From Methanoregulaceae archaeon UXB-2016 (GTDB taxonomy: Archaea > Halobacteriota > Methanomicrobia > Methanomicrobiales > Methanospirillaceae), in NCBI GenBank assembly GCA_004332335.1, contig SISS01000023.1, positions 1-64,000 of the forward strand: a DNA stretch of 64,000 nucleotides, given 5' to 3'. The notes under the pieces were generated by a model, which saw only the letters and a list, made by a program, of their open reading frames with translations, was not told where the DNA came from and searched no databases. This document shows, one piece after another, positions 46,296 to 55,608 of the stretch. Positions within the stretch are counted from its first letter, which is position 1. Every line of letters starts with the position of its first letter. The translations under genes were made by a program, and so were the position numbers.

Positions 46296-46297
46296 GC

Positions 46298-46507
46298 GTG
46301 AAGTGCTACATCTGCGCCCAGGAAGGGCGGGACTCGGACGCGGTGGCCGCCTGCATCGCCTGCGGCATGGGGGTCTGCATGACCCACGTCCGGCGCGAGG
46401 AGGTCGAGCTCGTCGAGGGCGGATATCCGTTCCCGTCACGCAAACTCTCGAAGACCCTGCCGCGCATGCTCTGCCCGCCGTGCCTCGAGGCCTACCGGAG
46501 TCAGTAG
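46298..46507 (+). CDS. DUF2180 small zinc-ribbon-like protein
   Basis: 69 aa starting MKCYICAQEGRDSDAVAAC (GTG start), with CIACGMGVCMTHV and a final MLCPPC: two to three C-x-x-C pairs for zinc or iron. Matches DUF2180, a short methanogen family. Two bases after the DUF2193 stop and one base before the aquaporin start, so the three genes form one operon. Confidence 0.85.
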   Translation: MKCYICAQEGRDSDAVAACIACGMGVCMTHVRREEVELVEGGYPFPSRKLSKTLPRMLCPPCLEAYRSQ

Positions 46508-46508
46508 A

Positions 46509-47255
46509 ATGAGCATCCCCACGCTCGGAAAGCGTGCCGTGGCCGAAGGCCTCGGCACCCTTCTCCTCGTCTACTTCGGCGCCGGTGCGGCCGCGATCAC
46601 GCTGATGCTCGCGAAGGGTACGACCCCGGCGACCCCGTTCAGCATCGGGATCGGGGCCCTCGGCGGGCTCGGCGACTGGTTCGCAATCGGGATGGCGTTC
46701 GCGATCGTGATCGCGGCCGCGATCTACGCACTCGGCCGGATCTCGGGGGCCCACCTGAACCCGGCGGTCACGATCGCGCTCGCGGCGACCCGCCGCTTCC
46801 CCTGGTCGGACTCAGCCGTTTACATCGTCGCGCAGTGCGTCGGGGCCGCACTCGGCTCGCTCCTCTTCGCCTTCTCGGCCGGCCCAGATTCAGTCCTCAT
46901 CGGCGGGCTCGGCGCGACCGCACCCTTCCCTGGGATCGGCATGGGCCAGGCGATCCTGGCCGAGGCGATCGGGACCTTCGTCCTGATGCTCGTGATCATG
47001 GGGGTCGCCGTCGACAGCCGTGCGCCGGCGGGCTTTGCGGGGCTCGTGATCGGCCTCACCGTGGGTGGGGTCATCACCACGACCGGCAACATCGCCGGCG
47101 CCTCGCTGAACCCGGCCCGGACCTTCGGGCCGTACCTGGCCGACTCGCTCCTCGGCGGCCCGAACCTCTGGGTGCACCTTCCCATCTACCTTGTCGGTCC
47201 GATCGTCGGGGCCGTGGCCGCGGCCTTCCTCTACGACTGGCTCGTCCGCGAGTGA
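46509..47255 (+). CDS. aqpM: MIP-family aquaporin
   Basis: 248 aa, six membrane spans and two half-helices with NPA motifs (AHLNPAVTI, 84-86; GASLNPARTF, 201-203). Extended N-terminal loops resemble archaeal AqpM, which carries water and small uncharged molecules such as H2S. Translated with DUF2193/DUF2180, so a transport link to those unknown proteins is possible. A hairpin terminator follows. Confidence 0.92.
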   Translation: MSIPTLGKRAVAEGLGTLLLVYFGAGAAAITLMLAKGTTPATPFSIGIGALGGLGDWFAIGMAFAIVIAAAIYALGRISGAHLNPAVTIALAATRRFPWSDSAVYIVAQCVGAALGSLLFAFSAGPDSVLIGGLGATAPFPGIGMGQAILAEAIGTFVLMLVIMGVAVDSRAPAGFAGLVIGLTVGGVITTTGNIAGASLNPARTFGPYLADSLLGGPNLWVHLPIYLVGPIVGAVAAAFLYDWLVRE

Positions 47256-47266
47256 CCTTGCCCCGG

Positions 47267-47290
47267 AAAGCCACCATGGCTTTTTCTTTT
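47267..47290 (+). terminator. Terminator after the aquaporin gene
   Basis: AAAGCCA-CCA-TGGCTTT hairpin followed directly by TTCTTTTT. Confidence 0.6.
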
Positions 47291-47318
47291 TGTAAGGCCG
47301 ACACCTATCTGTCCCGCT

Positions 47319-48800
47319 ATGATCCGCGTTCTCTGTGTCGATGACGAGCCGGCGTTGCTCGACCTCTGCCGACAGTTCCTGGAGCGGACAGGGGACTTCA
47401 CGGTCGAGACGGCGGGCTCGGGTGCCGAGGCACTCGTCCGGCTCGCGGCCGGGCCCGTCGACGTGGTCGTCGCAGACTACCAGATGCCGGAGATGAACGG
47501 GATCGAACTCCTCTCTCTCATTCGCAGGGACTCGACCCTACCGTTCGTCCTCTTCACGGGTCGGGGGCGCGAGGAGGTGGTGATCGAGGCGCTCAACTCG
47601 GGCGTCGACTTCTACCTCCAGAAAGGCGGGGATCCGCGCGTGCAGTTCGCCGAGCTGGCCCATAAATGCCGGCAGGCCGTGGCCCGTCAGTCGGCCGAGA
47701 CCGCGCTCCGCGAGAGCGAGGAGCAGTACCGGGTCCTCTTTGAGTCCGGGAGCGACGCGGTCCTGGTGATCCGAGACGGGGTGATTGCACAGGTGAACCG
47801 CCGGGCCCTCGCCCTCTTCGGCCGTTCGGTCGAAGAGATGACCGGTCGGAGCCCGGGAGAGTTCGCCCCGCCCCGGCAGCCCGACGGAACGGGGTCGCTC
47901 GAGGCCGCAGCCCGGCACATTCAGGCGGCCCTCGAAGGCCGGCCGCAGTCGTTCGACTGGCTGCATCTCGACCGGAAGGGGGAGGAGGTCTTTGTCGAGG
48001 TCTCGCTCGACCGGACGACCGTCCGCGGTGACCCGGCAGTCCAGGCGGTCCTCCGGGACGTCACCGAGCGTCGTCGTGCAGCCGTTGCCCTCAGGCAATC
48101 CGAGGAGAAGTACCGTGTCCTGGTGGAGCATGCACACGAGGGCGTCTTCATCCTCCAGGATGATCGGTTCGTCTATGCCAACCAGGCGATCGTGGACCTG
48201 ATCGGTTCCACGGTCGAGGCCATGCTCGACTCGCCGTTCCAGGAGGCGATCGCGCCCGAGGACCGCGAGCGCATCGTCGGATACCAGCGGCTCCGGCAGG
48301 AGGGAGGGGACGCACCCGACCGCTACACCCTCCGCCTCCTGCACCATGACCACGGCCGGCGCATCCCGGCGTCGGTCAGCGTAACCAGGATCGACTACCG
48401 GGGGAAGAGCGCGACCATGGGGCTGGTCCGCTCTCTGGAAGACGAGGAGCATGCCGAAGAGATGGTTCGCGCCCTCCTCGACGCATCGCCGGGAGTTGCG
48501 CTCCTGATCCGACCCGACGGCGGGCTGCTCGCGGCCAACCGGGCGGCACTCGAGGCCTGGGGAGCGGCCGAGAGAGACCTCTTCGGCCGATCCATCTTCG
48601 AGCTGATGGGTACCGGCGTGGAGATAGGGCGCCGGGGAGCAGTGAAGGAGGCCGTCGAGACGGGCCGACAAATCCGCTACCGGGACCGGCGGAACGGGCG
48701 CATCCAGGACGCCCTGATCACCCCCCTGTTCGGATCCGACGGGACCGTGGAGCGGGTCGCGATCTTCTCGCAGGACATCACCGAGCAGGAGGGCGGCTGA
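47319..48800 (+). CDS. Response regulator with three PAS domains, frameshifted
   Basis: 493 aa to the stop. Receiver domain 1-120 with the acidic pocket CVDDEP, phosphoacceptor Asp53 in VVVADYQMPEMNG and YLQKGG lysine. PAS domains at about 135-255, 262-375 and 385-490, each ending in a D-V/I-T-E-R/Q motif. The third ends SQDITEQEGG and a stop, but the next frame continues with a further PAS sequence, so one extra G in a GGG run (48791-48793) seems to have cut the gene. No kinase domain is present in either part. Confidence 0.85.
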   Translation: MIRVLCVDDEPALLDLCRQFLERTGDFTVETAGSGAEALVRLAAGPVDVVVADYQMPEMNGIELLSLIRRDSTLPFVLFTGRGREEVVIEALNSGVDFYLQKGGDPRVQFAELAHKCRQAVARQSAETALRESEEQYRVLFESGSDAVLVIRDGVIAQVNRRALALFGRSVEEMTGRSPGEFAPPRQPDGTGSLEAAARHIQAALEGRPQSFDWLHLDRKGEEVFVEVSLDRTTVRGDPAVQAVLRDVTERRRAAVALRQSEEKYRVLVEHAHEGVFILQDDRFVYANQAIVDLIGSTVEAMLDSPFQEAIAPEDRERIVGYQRLRQEGGDAPDRYTLRLLHHDHGRRIPASVSVTRIDYRGKSATMGLVRSLEDEEHAEEMVRALLDASPGVALLIRPDGGLLAANRAALEAWGAAERDLFGRSIFELMGTGVEIGRRGAVKEAVETGRQIRYRDRRNGRIQDALITPLFGSDGTVERVAIFSQDITEQEGG

Positions 48801-49179
48801 GACGGCCGTCCGGGAGAGCGCCGCCCGCGTCCGCACGCTCTTCGAGGTCTCCCCCGATTACATGGTCCTGATCGATCCACAGGGATTGATCCTCGAAATA
48901 AACGGAAGCGCGGCCGCCAAACTCGGATTCCGGGTCGATGAACTGCGCGGGCGGCGGATCGCCGAGCTGACCCGGCCCGAAGACCGGCAGAGGCGGGAGG
49001 AGATCCTCGCACGGGTCCTGGCCACCCGGCGGTCCGTGCGTTTCAAACAGCCTCGGGCCGGGGTCGTCTACGAATACTCGTTCGAGCCAGTCCCCGGCGA
49101 CGACGGGGCCGTCCGAGAGGTGGCGATCTTCCTCCAGGCTCTTTCGCCGCTCTTCGCTACTGAAATGCGCCGCCGGCCA
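48799..49179 (+). pseudogene. Fourth PAS domain of the broken regulator
   Basis: In the +1 frame, ETAVRESAARVRTLFEVSPD then YMVLIDPQGLILEINGSAAA and GFRVDELRGRRIAELTRPED form a clear PAS domain that begins exactly where the upstream gene stops. After REVAIFLQA the family pattern ends and the frame runs into the convergent acyltransferase, so a kinase domain, if it ever existed, is lost. Confidence 0.75.
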
Positions 49180-49903
49180 GCCAGACGTGGTGCAGGTCCC
49201 GCCCATGCCTGCCTCCGCTCCTCCGCTCGCGCACGGCACGCGCCGGTATGCCGGCCGCGACCATGCCCGCCGGGACGTCGTGCGAGACCACGGCCCCTGC
49301 CGCGACCATGGCCTCCTCTCCGATCGTGACGCCCGGCAGGATCGTCGCCCCGGCTCCGATCTTGACGTCGTTCCCGATCACGACCGGAGCGTAGGTCCGC
49401 TCCGCGTGATCGGCCTCGCCGTGACCGTGGGTGAAGACCCGGACGTGCTCGGCGAATCCGCACCGATCACCGATCCGGAGGCCGCCCTTCGCATCGAGAA
49501 ACGTGCCCAGGTTGACGAAGACCTCGTCGCCGGCCTCGATGTTCCGACCGAAATTGAACCGCACGTTCTCGCAGGCGATGAACCCGGTACCGCAGCTCTG
49601 AAAGAGCCGTTCGGCGAGGAGGAGGCGGACGGGCAACGCGAAGTTCACAAAGAGCGAGAGCGTCGATCGGTCGAGGGCCTCCCAGAGAAAGGAGAGATGT
49701 CGCTCATGATCGGAGAGTGGTGGCCCGGAAGGAAGGGGCAGATACTCGCAGTAGAGCCGGCCCTCCTCGAGGAGAGCGAGGTCGGCGGGCAGACCGAGCA
49801 GGTCGAGGATCCGCACGGTCGAGGCGAGGTCGGGGCCGGTGGCAAGTGCGGCCTCCGCATCCGCCACCAGCCGTGCGATCCGATTTCCCCCAGGTCGATG
49901 CAT
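49157..49903 (-). CDS. Hexapeptide-repeat acyltransferase
   Basis: 248 aa. N-terminal helical half, then left-handed beta-helix repeats: GGLRIGDRCGFAEHVRVFTHG, VVIGNDVKIGAGATILPGVT and IGEEAMVAAGAVVSHDVPAG, with an active-site-like H in the T-H-G-H-G loop. Maltose/galactoside O-acetyltransferase type. The ~90-residue N-terminal extension is unusual. Its 3' end overlaps the broken PAS frame. Confidence 0.85.
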   Translation of the reverse strand: MHRPGGNRIARLVADAEAALATGPDLASTVRILDLLGLPADLALLEEGRLYCEYLPLPSGPPLSDHERHLSFLWEALDRSTLSLFVNFALPVRLLLAERLFQSCGTGFIACENVRFNFGRNIEAGDEVFVNLGTFLDAKGGLRIGDRCGFAEHVRVFTHGHGEADHAERTYAPVVIGNDVKIGAGATILPGVTIGEEAMVAAGAVVSHDVPAGMVAAGIPARAVRERRSGGRHGRDLHHVWLAGGAFQ

Positions 49904-50026
49904 GAGATCCGGTGGGCCGCCCGGGGTTAAAAGTCGCCCGGCCTGCTCGCGAGGCGACGGATCCGCCAGGGTGACCGCCCGGAGAAAGAGGGGAGACAGC
50001 CCAGGACCTCCCAGCCGTCAGCTCCG

Positions 50027-51379
50027 CTAACTTCCGTTCGCGACCGGGAGGTAGGTGCCGGCCCCGATCCAGTAGGTCCCGTCCACGTCCCGGACGTAGC
50101 TCATCTTCGGCTCGACGGCCATGCCGTGGGCCGGGTTCGGGAAGTCGTAGTAGACGAAACCGCCGCCTCGACGGGCGAGATCGATCTCGACACGGGTATA
50201 GCGCTGTCCGGTCGAGTCGGTGAGATTGAAGAAGTTCGTCCCGACCTTCTCGGGCTCGAAGGGCAGGGCGAGGGCGGTGCCGTTGTAGTCGAGGGCGTAG
50301 ACGTAGGCCTCACCCGATGCGAACGGTCCCGTCCGGTTGTTGAAGTCGGCCAGGGCGATCTCGCGGCCATTCGCCCGTGCATGGGCCGTCGACTGCTCGA
50401 CAAAGGTCGCGAGCCCCTCCTTGCTCGAGAGGTTCGTGATGCTCGGGCTCACGCGGGCCGTGTAATAGCCCGAACCGAGGTACCAGTCGCCCATGCTGAC
50501 CACGTAACAGGTCTTGGGCTCGACCGCATAGGTATCGGCCGGGTTCGGGTACCAGAGTTCGTAGAAGCCCGAGCCGTTCCGGGCTGCGGCGACGGCGGCC
50601 TGGATGAACTTCGTCCCGTGGATATCGGCCGCGTCGGAGCGGTTCGTCCCGATCAGCTCGAGCTGGAAGGGCAGGGCGAGCGTGGTCCCGTTCATGCCGT
50701 ATGCAAAGACGTAGAGATCGTCCTTCACGAACGAGCCGTTCGGGTCGTTGAAGGCCGCAAGGGCCTTCGCCTGTCCGCTCGTCCGGGCGAACGCGGCGGC
50801 CTGTTCGACATAGGTGACCAGCCCCGGTCGACTTCGGACCGAGACGTTCGCGCTGCTCTCCCCGTCGGGGGTGTAGAGGCCCGCGCCGACGAACCAGTCG
50901 CCGAGGCCGACCACGTAGCTCGTCTTCTGCTCGACCGCGTAAGTGCGGGCCGGGTTCGGATAGTGATAGCGGAAGAAGCCCGAGCCGTTTCGGGCCACCG
51001 CGATCGCGTCCTGGACATAGGGCACGCCGTTCAGGTCGACGATCCCGTGCCGGCTCGTGCCCACGGCCTCGGGCTGGAAGGGCAGGGCCAGCACGGTTCC
51101 GTTCAGGTCGTACGCGAAGACATAGAGTTCGCCACGGACCCATGAGCCGTTCGGATCGTTGAAGGCCGCGAGGGCCTTATCCCGGCCGTTCGCCCGGGCA
51201 AACGACGCGGCCTCCTCCACGAATGCGACGAGCCGCTGCTCCTCAAGAGAGAGGTTCGCCGTGCCGGGAGCAGCGGTAGTCGCCGTCGGCGTCGCCGGGC
51301 CGGACTGCGTCGTGCAGCCGGCCATCAGCACTGCGCCGACCAGGATCAGCGCGATCATTCCATGTGAACACCACGTCAT
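50027..51379 (-). CDS. Lipoprotein made of three Cache-like domains
   Basis: 450 aa. Lipobox VLMAGC (Cys22) anchors it outside the cell. Three ~125-residue repeats each contain F-V-E-x-A/S-x-x-(H/F)-A-R, ALAAFNDPNGSWVRGELYVF-type sequence, a G-(T/N)-x-F-x-x-(V/L)-x-D block, and Y-P-N-P-A-x-x-x-A-V-E-x-K-x-S/C-Y-V, ending G-x-G-x-Y-x-P: an sCache_2-like ligand-binding module. No membrane helix or kinase follows, so it can only bind ligand, perhaps passing it to a partner. Divergent from the CBM6 protein gene. Confidence 0.8.
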   Translation of the reverse strand: MTWCSHGMIALILVGAVLMAGCTTQSGPATPTATTAAPGTANLSLEEQRLVAFVEEAASFARANGRDKALAAFNDPNGSWVRGELYVFAYDLNGTVLALPFQPEAVGTSRHGIVDLNGVPYVQDAIAVARNGSGFFRYHYPNPARTYAVEQKTSYVVGLGDWFVGAGLYTPDGESSANVSVRSRPGLVTYVEQAAAFARTSGQAKALAAFNDPNGSFVKDDLYVFAYGMNGTTLALPFQLELIGTNRSDAADIHGTKFIQAAVAAARNGSGFYELWYPNPADTYAVEPKTCYVVSMGDWYLGSGYYTARVSPSITNLSSKEGLATFVEQSTAHARANGREIALADFNNRTGPFASGEAYVYALDYNGTALALPFEPEKVGTNFFNLTDSTGQRYTRVEIDLARRGGGFVYYDFPNPAHGMAVEPKMSYVRDVDGTYWIGAGTYLPVANGS

Positions 51380-51496
51380 GCAGAGATGTTTGCATGAATG
51401 GATGTTAAGTCGATTGAGCTCCGTCCAGAGACATGGGAAAAAAGGTATTTCCAATGGTTTATCTCTCCAGGGAGTCAGTCTCCAGAAGAGACGATC

Positions 51497-53440
51497 ATGG
51501 CGAACATACGAGTCCTGCTCCTGGCCCTGCTCATCCTGGGAGTCCTTCCGCTCCCCGGCATCGCGGGGGCCGTTACCCTGACGATCGATTACCCGTCGCC
51601 GAACGAGACGGTGATGGGCGAGATGCGCGACTTCTACGTGACCGGCGCCATACCGGCCGGCATCACGACACCCGGCGACGTTCGGATCGAGGTCTTTTTT
51701 GGGGCGGGCGCCGGCGGCACGCCGGTCCGGGTGATCGAGAGCCATGTCGATCCTGCGACCGGGACGACCCCGCCCTCGGCGATCGCGGCCGACTACCCCA
51801 ACGGGACGGCGAAGGGAACCGTGATGGTCCCCGACCTGGTCCGCGAGCCCGGGAGCCTCTCCGAGACCTGGAACAAGGTTGTGGTGACCCCCGAGTATTA
51901 CTCGGGCCTCGTCCTCGGAGGCGCATCGAAGCACTTCGATACGAACTACACGGACCGCGATGGGCACCCACTCGAGGACCTGGTCGCCGGCGAGTACACG
52001 ATCCGCGTGACCGGGCTCTCGGGCGGCCTCGAGGGCCTCACGGCCGAGAAGCGGATCACGCTCGGGAGGACGCATGCGGCCCTCGGACGGTTCTCGCCGC
52101 CGGCGCAGAAGAACCGGCTGATCGCGTTCGCCCAGGAGCAGGGTTACCGGACCTACCTCGACTCATTTCCCGGGTACTTCTACTGGAACAACTCGGGGTA
52201 CGTTATCCCGGGCCGCTGGGTGGTGAACAACGCGATCGAGGTGGCGAACGACTGTCCGGGCACGACCGTCGATACGGTCGGCGCGGCCGAGAACGACCTC
52301 TTCCTCTACGATATCCGCAACTACTCGGCCACCTACACGGTCGAGGTCTCGACGATCATCCGGACGGGCATGGCCGACTCGCCCCAGACCGTCTATCACT
52401 ACTATGCGGCGGGCGAACCGGTCTACACCTATGTCGCGCGTGAGAACGGCACCCGGGTCTCGTTCGACTCGCCCCTCTCGAACCTCGCACATGCCGACCG
52501 GCTCGCCCTGACGCGAGCCGAGCTCCGCTCGGAGAGCGCGCCGGACCCGATCGTCGACCTGGCCGACGCGACGCCGAAACGGCTCGACCTCGCCCCCGCC
52601 GACGGGATCGCGGTCGAGCCCGGGGAGACCTGCCTCCTTTACGGCGTGGTCGCGCCGATCCCGGCCCCGGTCGTGCCCGGTCCATCCGGAAAGGACGGCA
52701 GACCGACGAACCGGATCACCTCGATCGCCTGGACCCTGGTGAACGATGCGGGCGCCGTGGTCGCCGGCTCGGCCATTCCGGTCGAGCTCGGGCGGCGGAC
52801 CAACCCGGCGAAGCCTTCGGAGATCGTCAACTCGTCGTACGAGTTCGGCGGCCCGGTCGGCGTCGGAGCCCAGGCCGGCCGATACACGCTCCGCCTCGAG
52901 GGGCTGGATCAGACCGGCGGGGTCGTGGACGGCACGGCCGAAGCGGTGCCGTTCAGCATCGGCGCCGTGCCGACACCGACGGTCACGGTGACCGTGACGC
53001 CGACCCGGGGACCGTACACGCCCCACCCGGTCCCGGGGCGGGTCGAGGCCGAGGACTACGATGCGGGTGGCTATCGAGACACCACTCCCGGCAACGCGGG
53101 CGGGGTCTATAGGCAGGACGATGTCGATATCGAGCGCGGCGGCGCGAACTACAACGTCGGCTGGATCAAGTCGTCGGAGTGGCTCGAGTACACCCTGGCC
53201 GTCGGGCAGGCCGGAACCTACCGCACCTCGTTCCGCGTTGCCTCGCCCTGGTCCGGTCGACAGGTCTGGGTCTGGGTCGACGGAGTGCGGAGGACGACCG
53301 TGAGCGTGCCGGGGACCGGCGGCTTCGGCCGCTGGCAGACCGTGACCGTCCCGATCGCGCTCCCGAAAGGGACGCACCGGCTCCGGATCCAGTTCGTGGG
53401 CGACGCCCAGAACCTCGACTGGATCGGCTTCTCCCGCTGA
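51497..53440 (+). CDS. Secreted protein with C-terminal CBM6-like domain
   Basis: 647 aa. Signal peptide (VLLLALLILGVLPLPGIAGA). The central ~430 residues resemble DUF3821-type methanogen surface proteins (VTLTIDYPSPNETVMGEMRD, WNKVVVTPEYYSGLVLGG), followed by a Thr/Pro linker (PTPTVTVTVTPTRGPYTPHP) and a carbohydrate-binding module: GRVEAEDYDAGGYRDTTPGN, then GWIKSSEWLEYTLAV and LRIQFVGDAQNLDWIGF, typical of CBM6. Likely a surface protein recognising glycans; the central-domain name is uncertain. Confidence 0.75.
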   Translation: MANIRVLLLALLILGVLPLPGIAGAVTLTIDYPSPNETVMGEMRDFYVTGAIPAGITTPGDVRIEVFFGAGAGGTPVRVIESHVDPATGTTPPSAIAADYPNGTAKGTVMVPDLVREPGSLSETWNKVVVTPEYYSGLVLGGASKHFDTNYTDRDGHPLEDLVAGEYTIRVTGLSGGLEGLTAEKRITLGRTHAALGRFSPPAQKNRLIAFAQEQGYRTYLDSFPGYFYWNNSGYVIPGRWVVNNAIEVANDCPGTTVDTVGAAENDLFLYDIRNYSATYTVEVSTIIRTGMADSPQTVYHYYAAGEPVYTYVARENGTRVSFDSPLSNLAHADRLALTRAELRSESAPDPIVDLADATPKRLDLAPADGIAVEPGETCLLYGVVAPIPAPVVPGPSGKDGRPTNRITSIAWTLVNDAGAVVAGSAIPVELGRRTNPAKPSEIVNSSYEFGGPVGVGAQAGRYTLRLEGLDQTGGVVDGTAEAVPFSIGAVPTPTVTVTVTPTRGPYTPHPVPGRVEAEDYDAGGYRDTTPGNAGGVYRQDDVDIERGGANYNVGWIKSSEWLEYTLAVGQAGTYRTSFRVASPWSGRQVWVWVDGVRRTTVSVPGTGGFGRWQTVTVPIALPKGTHRLRIQFVGDAQNLDWIGFSR

Positions 53441-53625
53441 TCCTCACCATTTTTCCGGGCACGTTCGCAGTACGCACGGAGTTTGGGCCGTGTTCATCGA
53501 GTGCTTGTGACGGCGCTCGTATGCCGGCTGCAGCCCTCGTCCTCTGCACCCGACGGCGCGCCGCGATCAGCAGTGAGGGATCGACATTTGCGGAGACAAA
53601 CGATTGCCTTTGTCCAGCCGACCCG

Positions 53626-53640
53626 CCATATCTATATCAC
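53626..53640 (+). promoter_or_regulatory. Promoter-like element of the SBP-Cache lipoprotein gene
   Basis: CATATCTATATCACG about 35-48 bp before ATG 53674, a moderate TATA match with archaeal spacing. Confidence 0.35.
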
Positions 53641-53673
53641 GAGAAGATCACCATTTCTATCCGAGAGTCTCCG

Positions 53674-55608
53674 ATGCGGTTGACAAACAGTATCCTGATT
53701 ACCCTGCTTCTCATCGCCGCAGCCCTGGTCGCGGGCTGTACGACCACGACGACGAATACGACCACACCCGTCGCTCCGACGGCCGACCGGCTGGTGCTCC
53801 TGACCGAGGAGTACCCGCCCTTCAACTATCACGAGGAGGGCCGGCTGACCGGGCTCTCGGTCGATCTGCTGAACGAGACCCTGCAGGGGCTCAGCACGGG
53901 CCAGCAGGTCGACGAGGTCCAGTCCCTGCCCTGGGACGTCGCGTACCGCCGCGCCCTCGCCGAGACGAACACGGTCCTCTTTGCGACCTCCCGTCTGCCC
54001 GCCCGTGAGCACGAGTTCAAATGGGCCGGGCCGATCGCGCCCGAACGCTCGGTCCTCTTCGCCCTCCGCGAGCACAACCTCTCGATCAGCGGTCCTGCGA
54101 ACCTCACCCGCCTCCGGATCGGGGTGGTCCGGAACGATGCGGCGGTCCAGAAACTCGCCGACCTCGGCGTGCCGGAGGCCCAGATCCACCAGGCGGACCG
54201 TCAGGAGGAACTTCCGGCCTGGCTCGATGCGGGCGAGATCGATCTCTTCGCCTACGGCGAGGGGGCCGGACGCATGCTCGCCCAGCAGGGGAACGGGAGC
54301 GTCTACCGTTTCGTCCCCGTGTACACGCTCGCCGAGGTCCAGACCTGGTTCGCGTTCAACCGGAACACCTCGGACGCGACCGTCGCCCGGTTCCAGGCCG
54401 CGCTCGACCGGCTTTCGTCCGAGCGGGACGCGGACAACCTCTCGGTCCGCGACAGGATCCTGGCCCGGTACGTCCCCGAGGTGGCCCTCGGACAGATGAC
54501 CTTCCGGACCGAGGAGTATCCTCCCTACAGCTCCGCCGCGAACGGAACGATCGAGGGGGTGGCCCCCGACCTCCTCCGGGCGACCGCCGGCCGCCTGAAC
54601 GCGACCCTCCGGCCCGATCAGATCGAGCTCGGAACCTGGGCCGACGCGTATCGCTCGGCCCTCGATATCGACAACACCGTGGTCTTCTCGACCGCGAGGA
54701 CGCCCGCGCGGGAGGCGCTCTTCCAGTGGGCGGGGCCGATCGCTCGGCTCCACTACGTGGTGCTCGCCGACCGCAACCGCACGATGCCCGCCGACGGGCT
54801 CGCGGGCCTCCGGATCACAACGATTCGTGACAGCGCCTCCGTGGCGTACCTTCGCGAACGGGGAGTGCCCGATGCGAAGGTCCGCTACGAGAGCGGGCCC
54901 GACACCATGATCGAGGCGATCCGCAACGGGAGCGCCGACGCCCTCGCCTATTCCCTGCTGCCGGCGCGGAGCCTGCTCTCGCAGCACGGCGTCGACCCGA
55001 ACCGCTTCGCGGTGATCGAGACGCTGGGCGAGCACGAGCTGTACTTCGCCTTCAACCGGAACGTCTCGCCGCTCATGGTCAACACCTTCAACCGCACACT
55101 CGCCGCGCTCAAGACCGACAAGGACGTCTCCGGGATCGCCCCGTACGAGAGGATCCTCTACCGGCACGTGGGACCCGAGCGCTCCAGTGCGAAGGCGAAC
55201 CAGACCGGCGCCATGGCGGTCGTCAACCTCACGGCAGAGCACCTGGCCGCCGACGCGGCCGGGACCCTGGAGGCGATCAACAGGGGCGTTGCGCCGTACC
55301 GCGACCCTGTCGACCCCGAGGTCTACGCCTTCGTCTACGACACCAACCTGACCATGGTCGCGCATGCGGCGAACTACCATCTCGTCGGCCAGAACTATCA
55401 CGGTAGGACCGATGTGACCGGAAAGGCCTTCCGCGACGAGTTCCTCGCAACGGCGCAGTCGAAGGGCTCGGGCTGGGTCGACTACATCTACGTGAACCTG
55501 GCCGAGAGCCGGCTCTCGGAGAAGACGACCTACTGCCGGCTGGCGCGTGGGTCCGACGGGCACGACTACGTGGTCTGCGCGGGGACGTTCAGGGACTCGA
55601 GATCTTGA
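53674..55608 (+). CDS. Lipoprotein with two SBP_bac_3 domains and a Cache domain
   Basis: 644 aa. Lipobox LVAGC (Cys22) and Thr-rich tether. Domain 1 (~40-265) and domain 2 (~275-510) both start L-T/R-x-E-E-Y-P-P and contain F-x-W-A-G-P-I-A and F-A-F-N-R-N, the SBP_bac_3 (amino-acid-binding) fold. Domain 3 (~525-643), from EVYAFVYDTNLTMVAHAANY, is sCache_2-like. Such modules are usually joined to histidine kinases; here there is no membrane segment or kinase. The stop overlaps the start of the following beta-helix pseudogene by one base. Confidence 0.85.
   Translation: MRLTNSILITLLLIAAALVAGCTTTTTNTTTPVAPTADRLVLLTEEYPPFNYHEEGRLTGLSVDLLNETLQGLSTGQQVDEVQSLPWDVAYRRALAETNTVLFATSRLPAREHEFKWAGPIAPERSVLFALREHNLSISGPANLTRLRIGVVRNDAAVQKLADLGVPEAQIHQADRQEELPAWLDAGEIDLFAYGEGAGRMLAQQGNGSVYRFVPVYTLAEVQTWFAFNRNTSDATVARFQAALDRLSSERDADNLSVRDRILARYVPEVALGQMTFRTEEYPPYSSAANGTIEGVAPDLLRATAGRLNATLRPDQIELGTWADAYRSALDIDNTVVFSTARTPAREALFQWAGPIARLHYVVLADRNRTMPADGLAGLRITTIRDSASVAYLRERGVPDAKVRYESGPDTMIEAIRNGSADALAYSLLPARSLLSQHGVDPNRFAVIETLGEHELYFAFNRNVSPLMVNTFNRTLAALKTDKDVSGIAPYERILYRHVGPERSSAKANQTGAMAVVNLTAEHLAADAAGTLEAINRGVAPYRDPVDPEVYAFVYDTNLTMVAHAANYHLVGQNYHGRTDVTGKAFRDEFLATAQSKGSGWVDYIYVNLAESRLSEKTTYCRLARGSDGHDYVVCAGTFRDSRS

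Noticed and set aside
42398-46754. Very long minus-strand open frames over malic enzyme, DUF2193 and aquaporin genes
   Set aside because: Arg/Asp/Gly-rich shadows of third-position GC bias; real genes on the plus strand explain the region.
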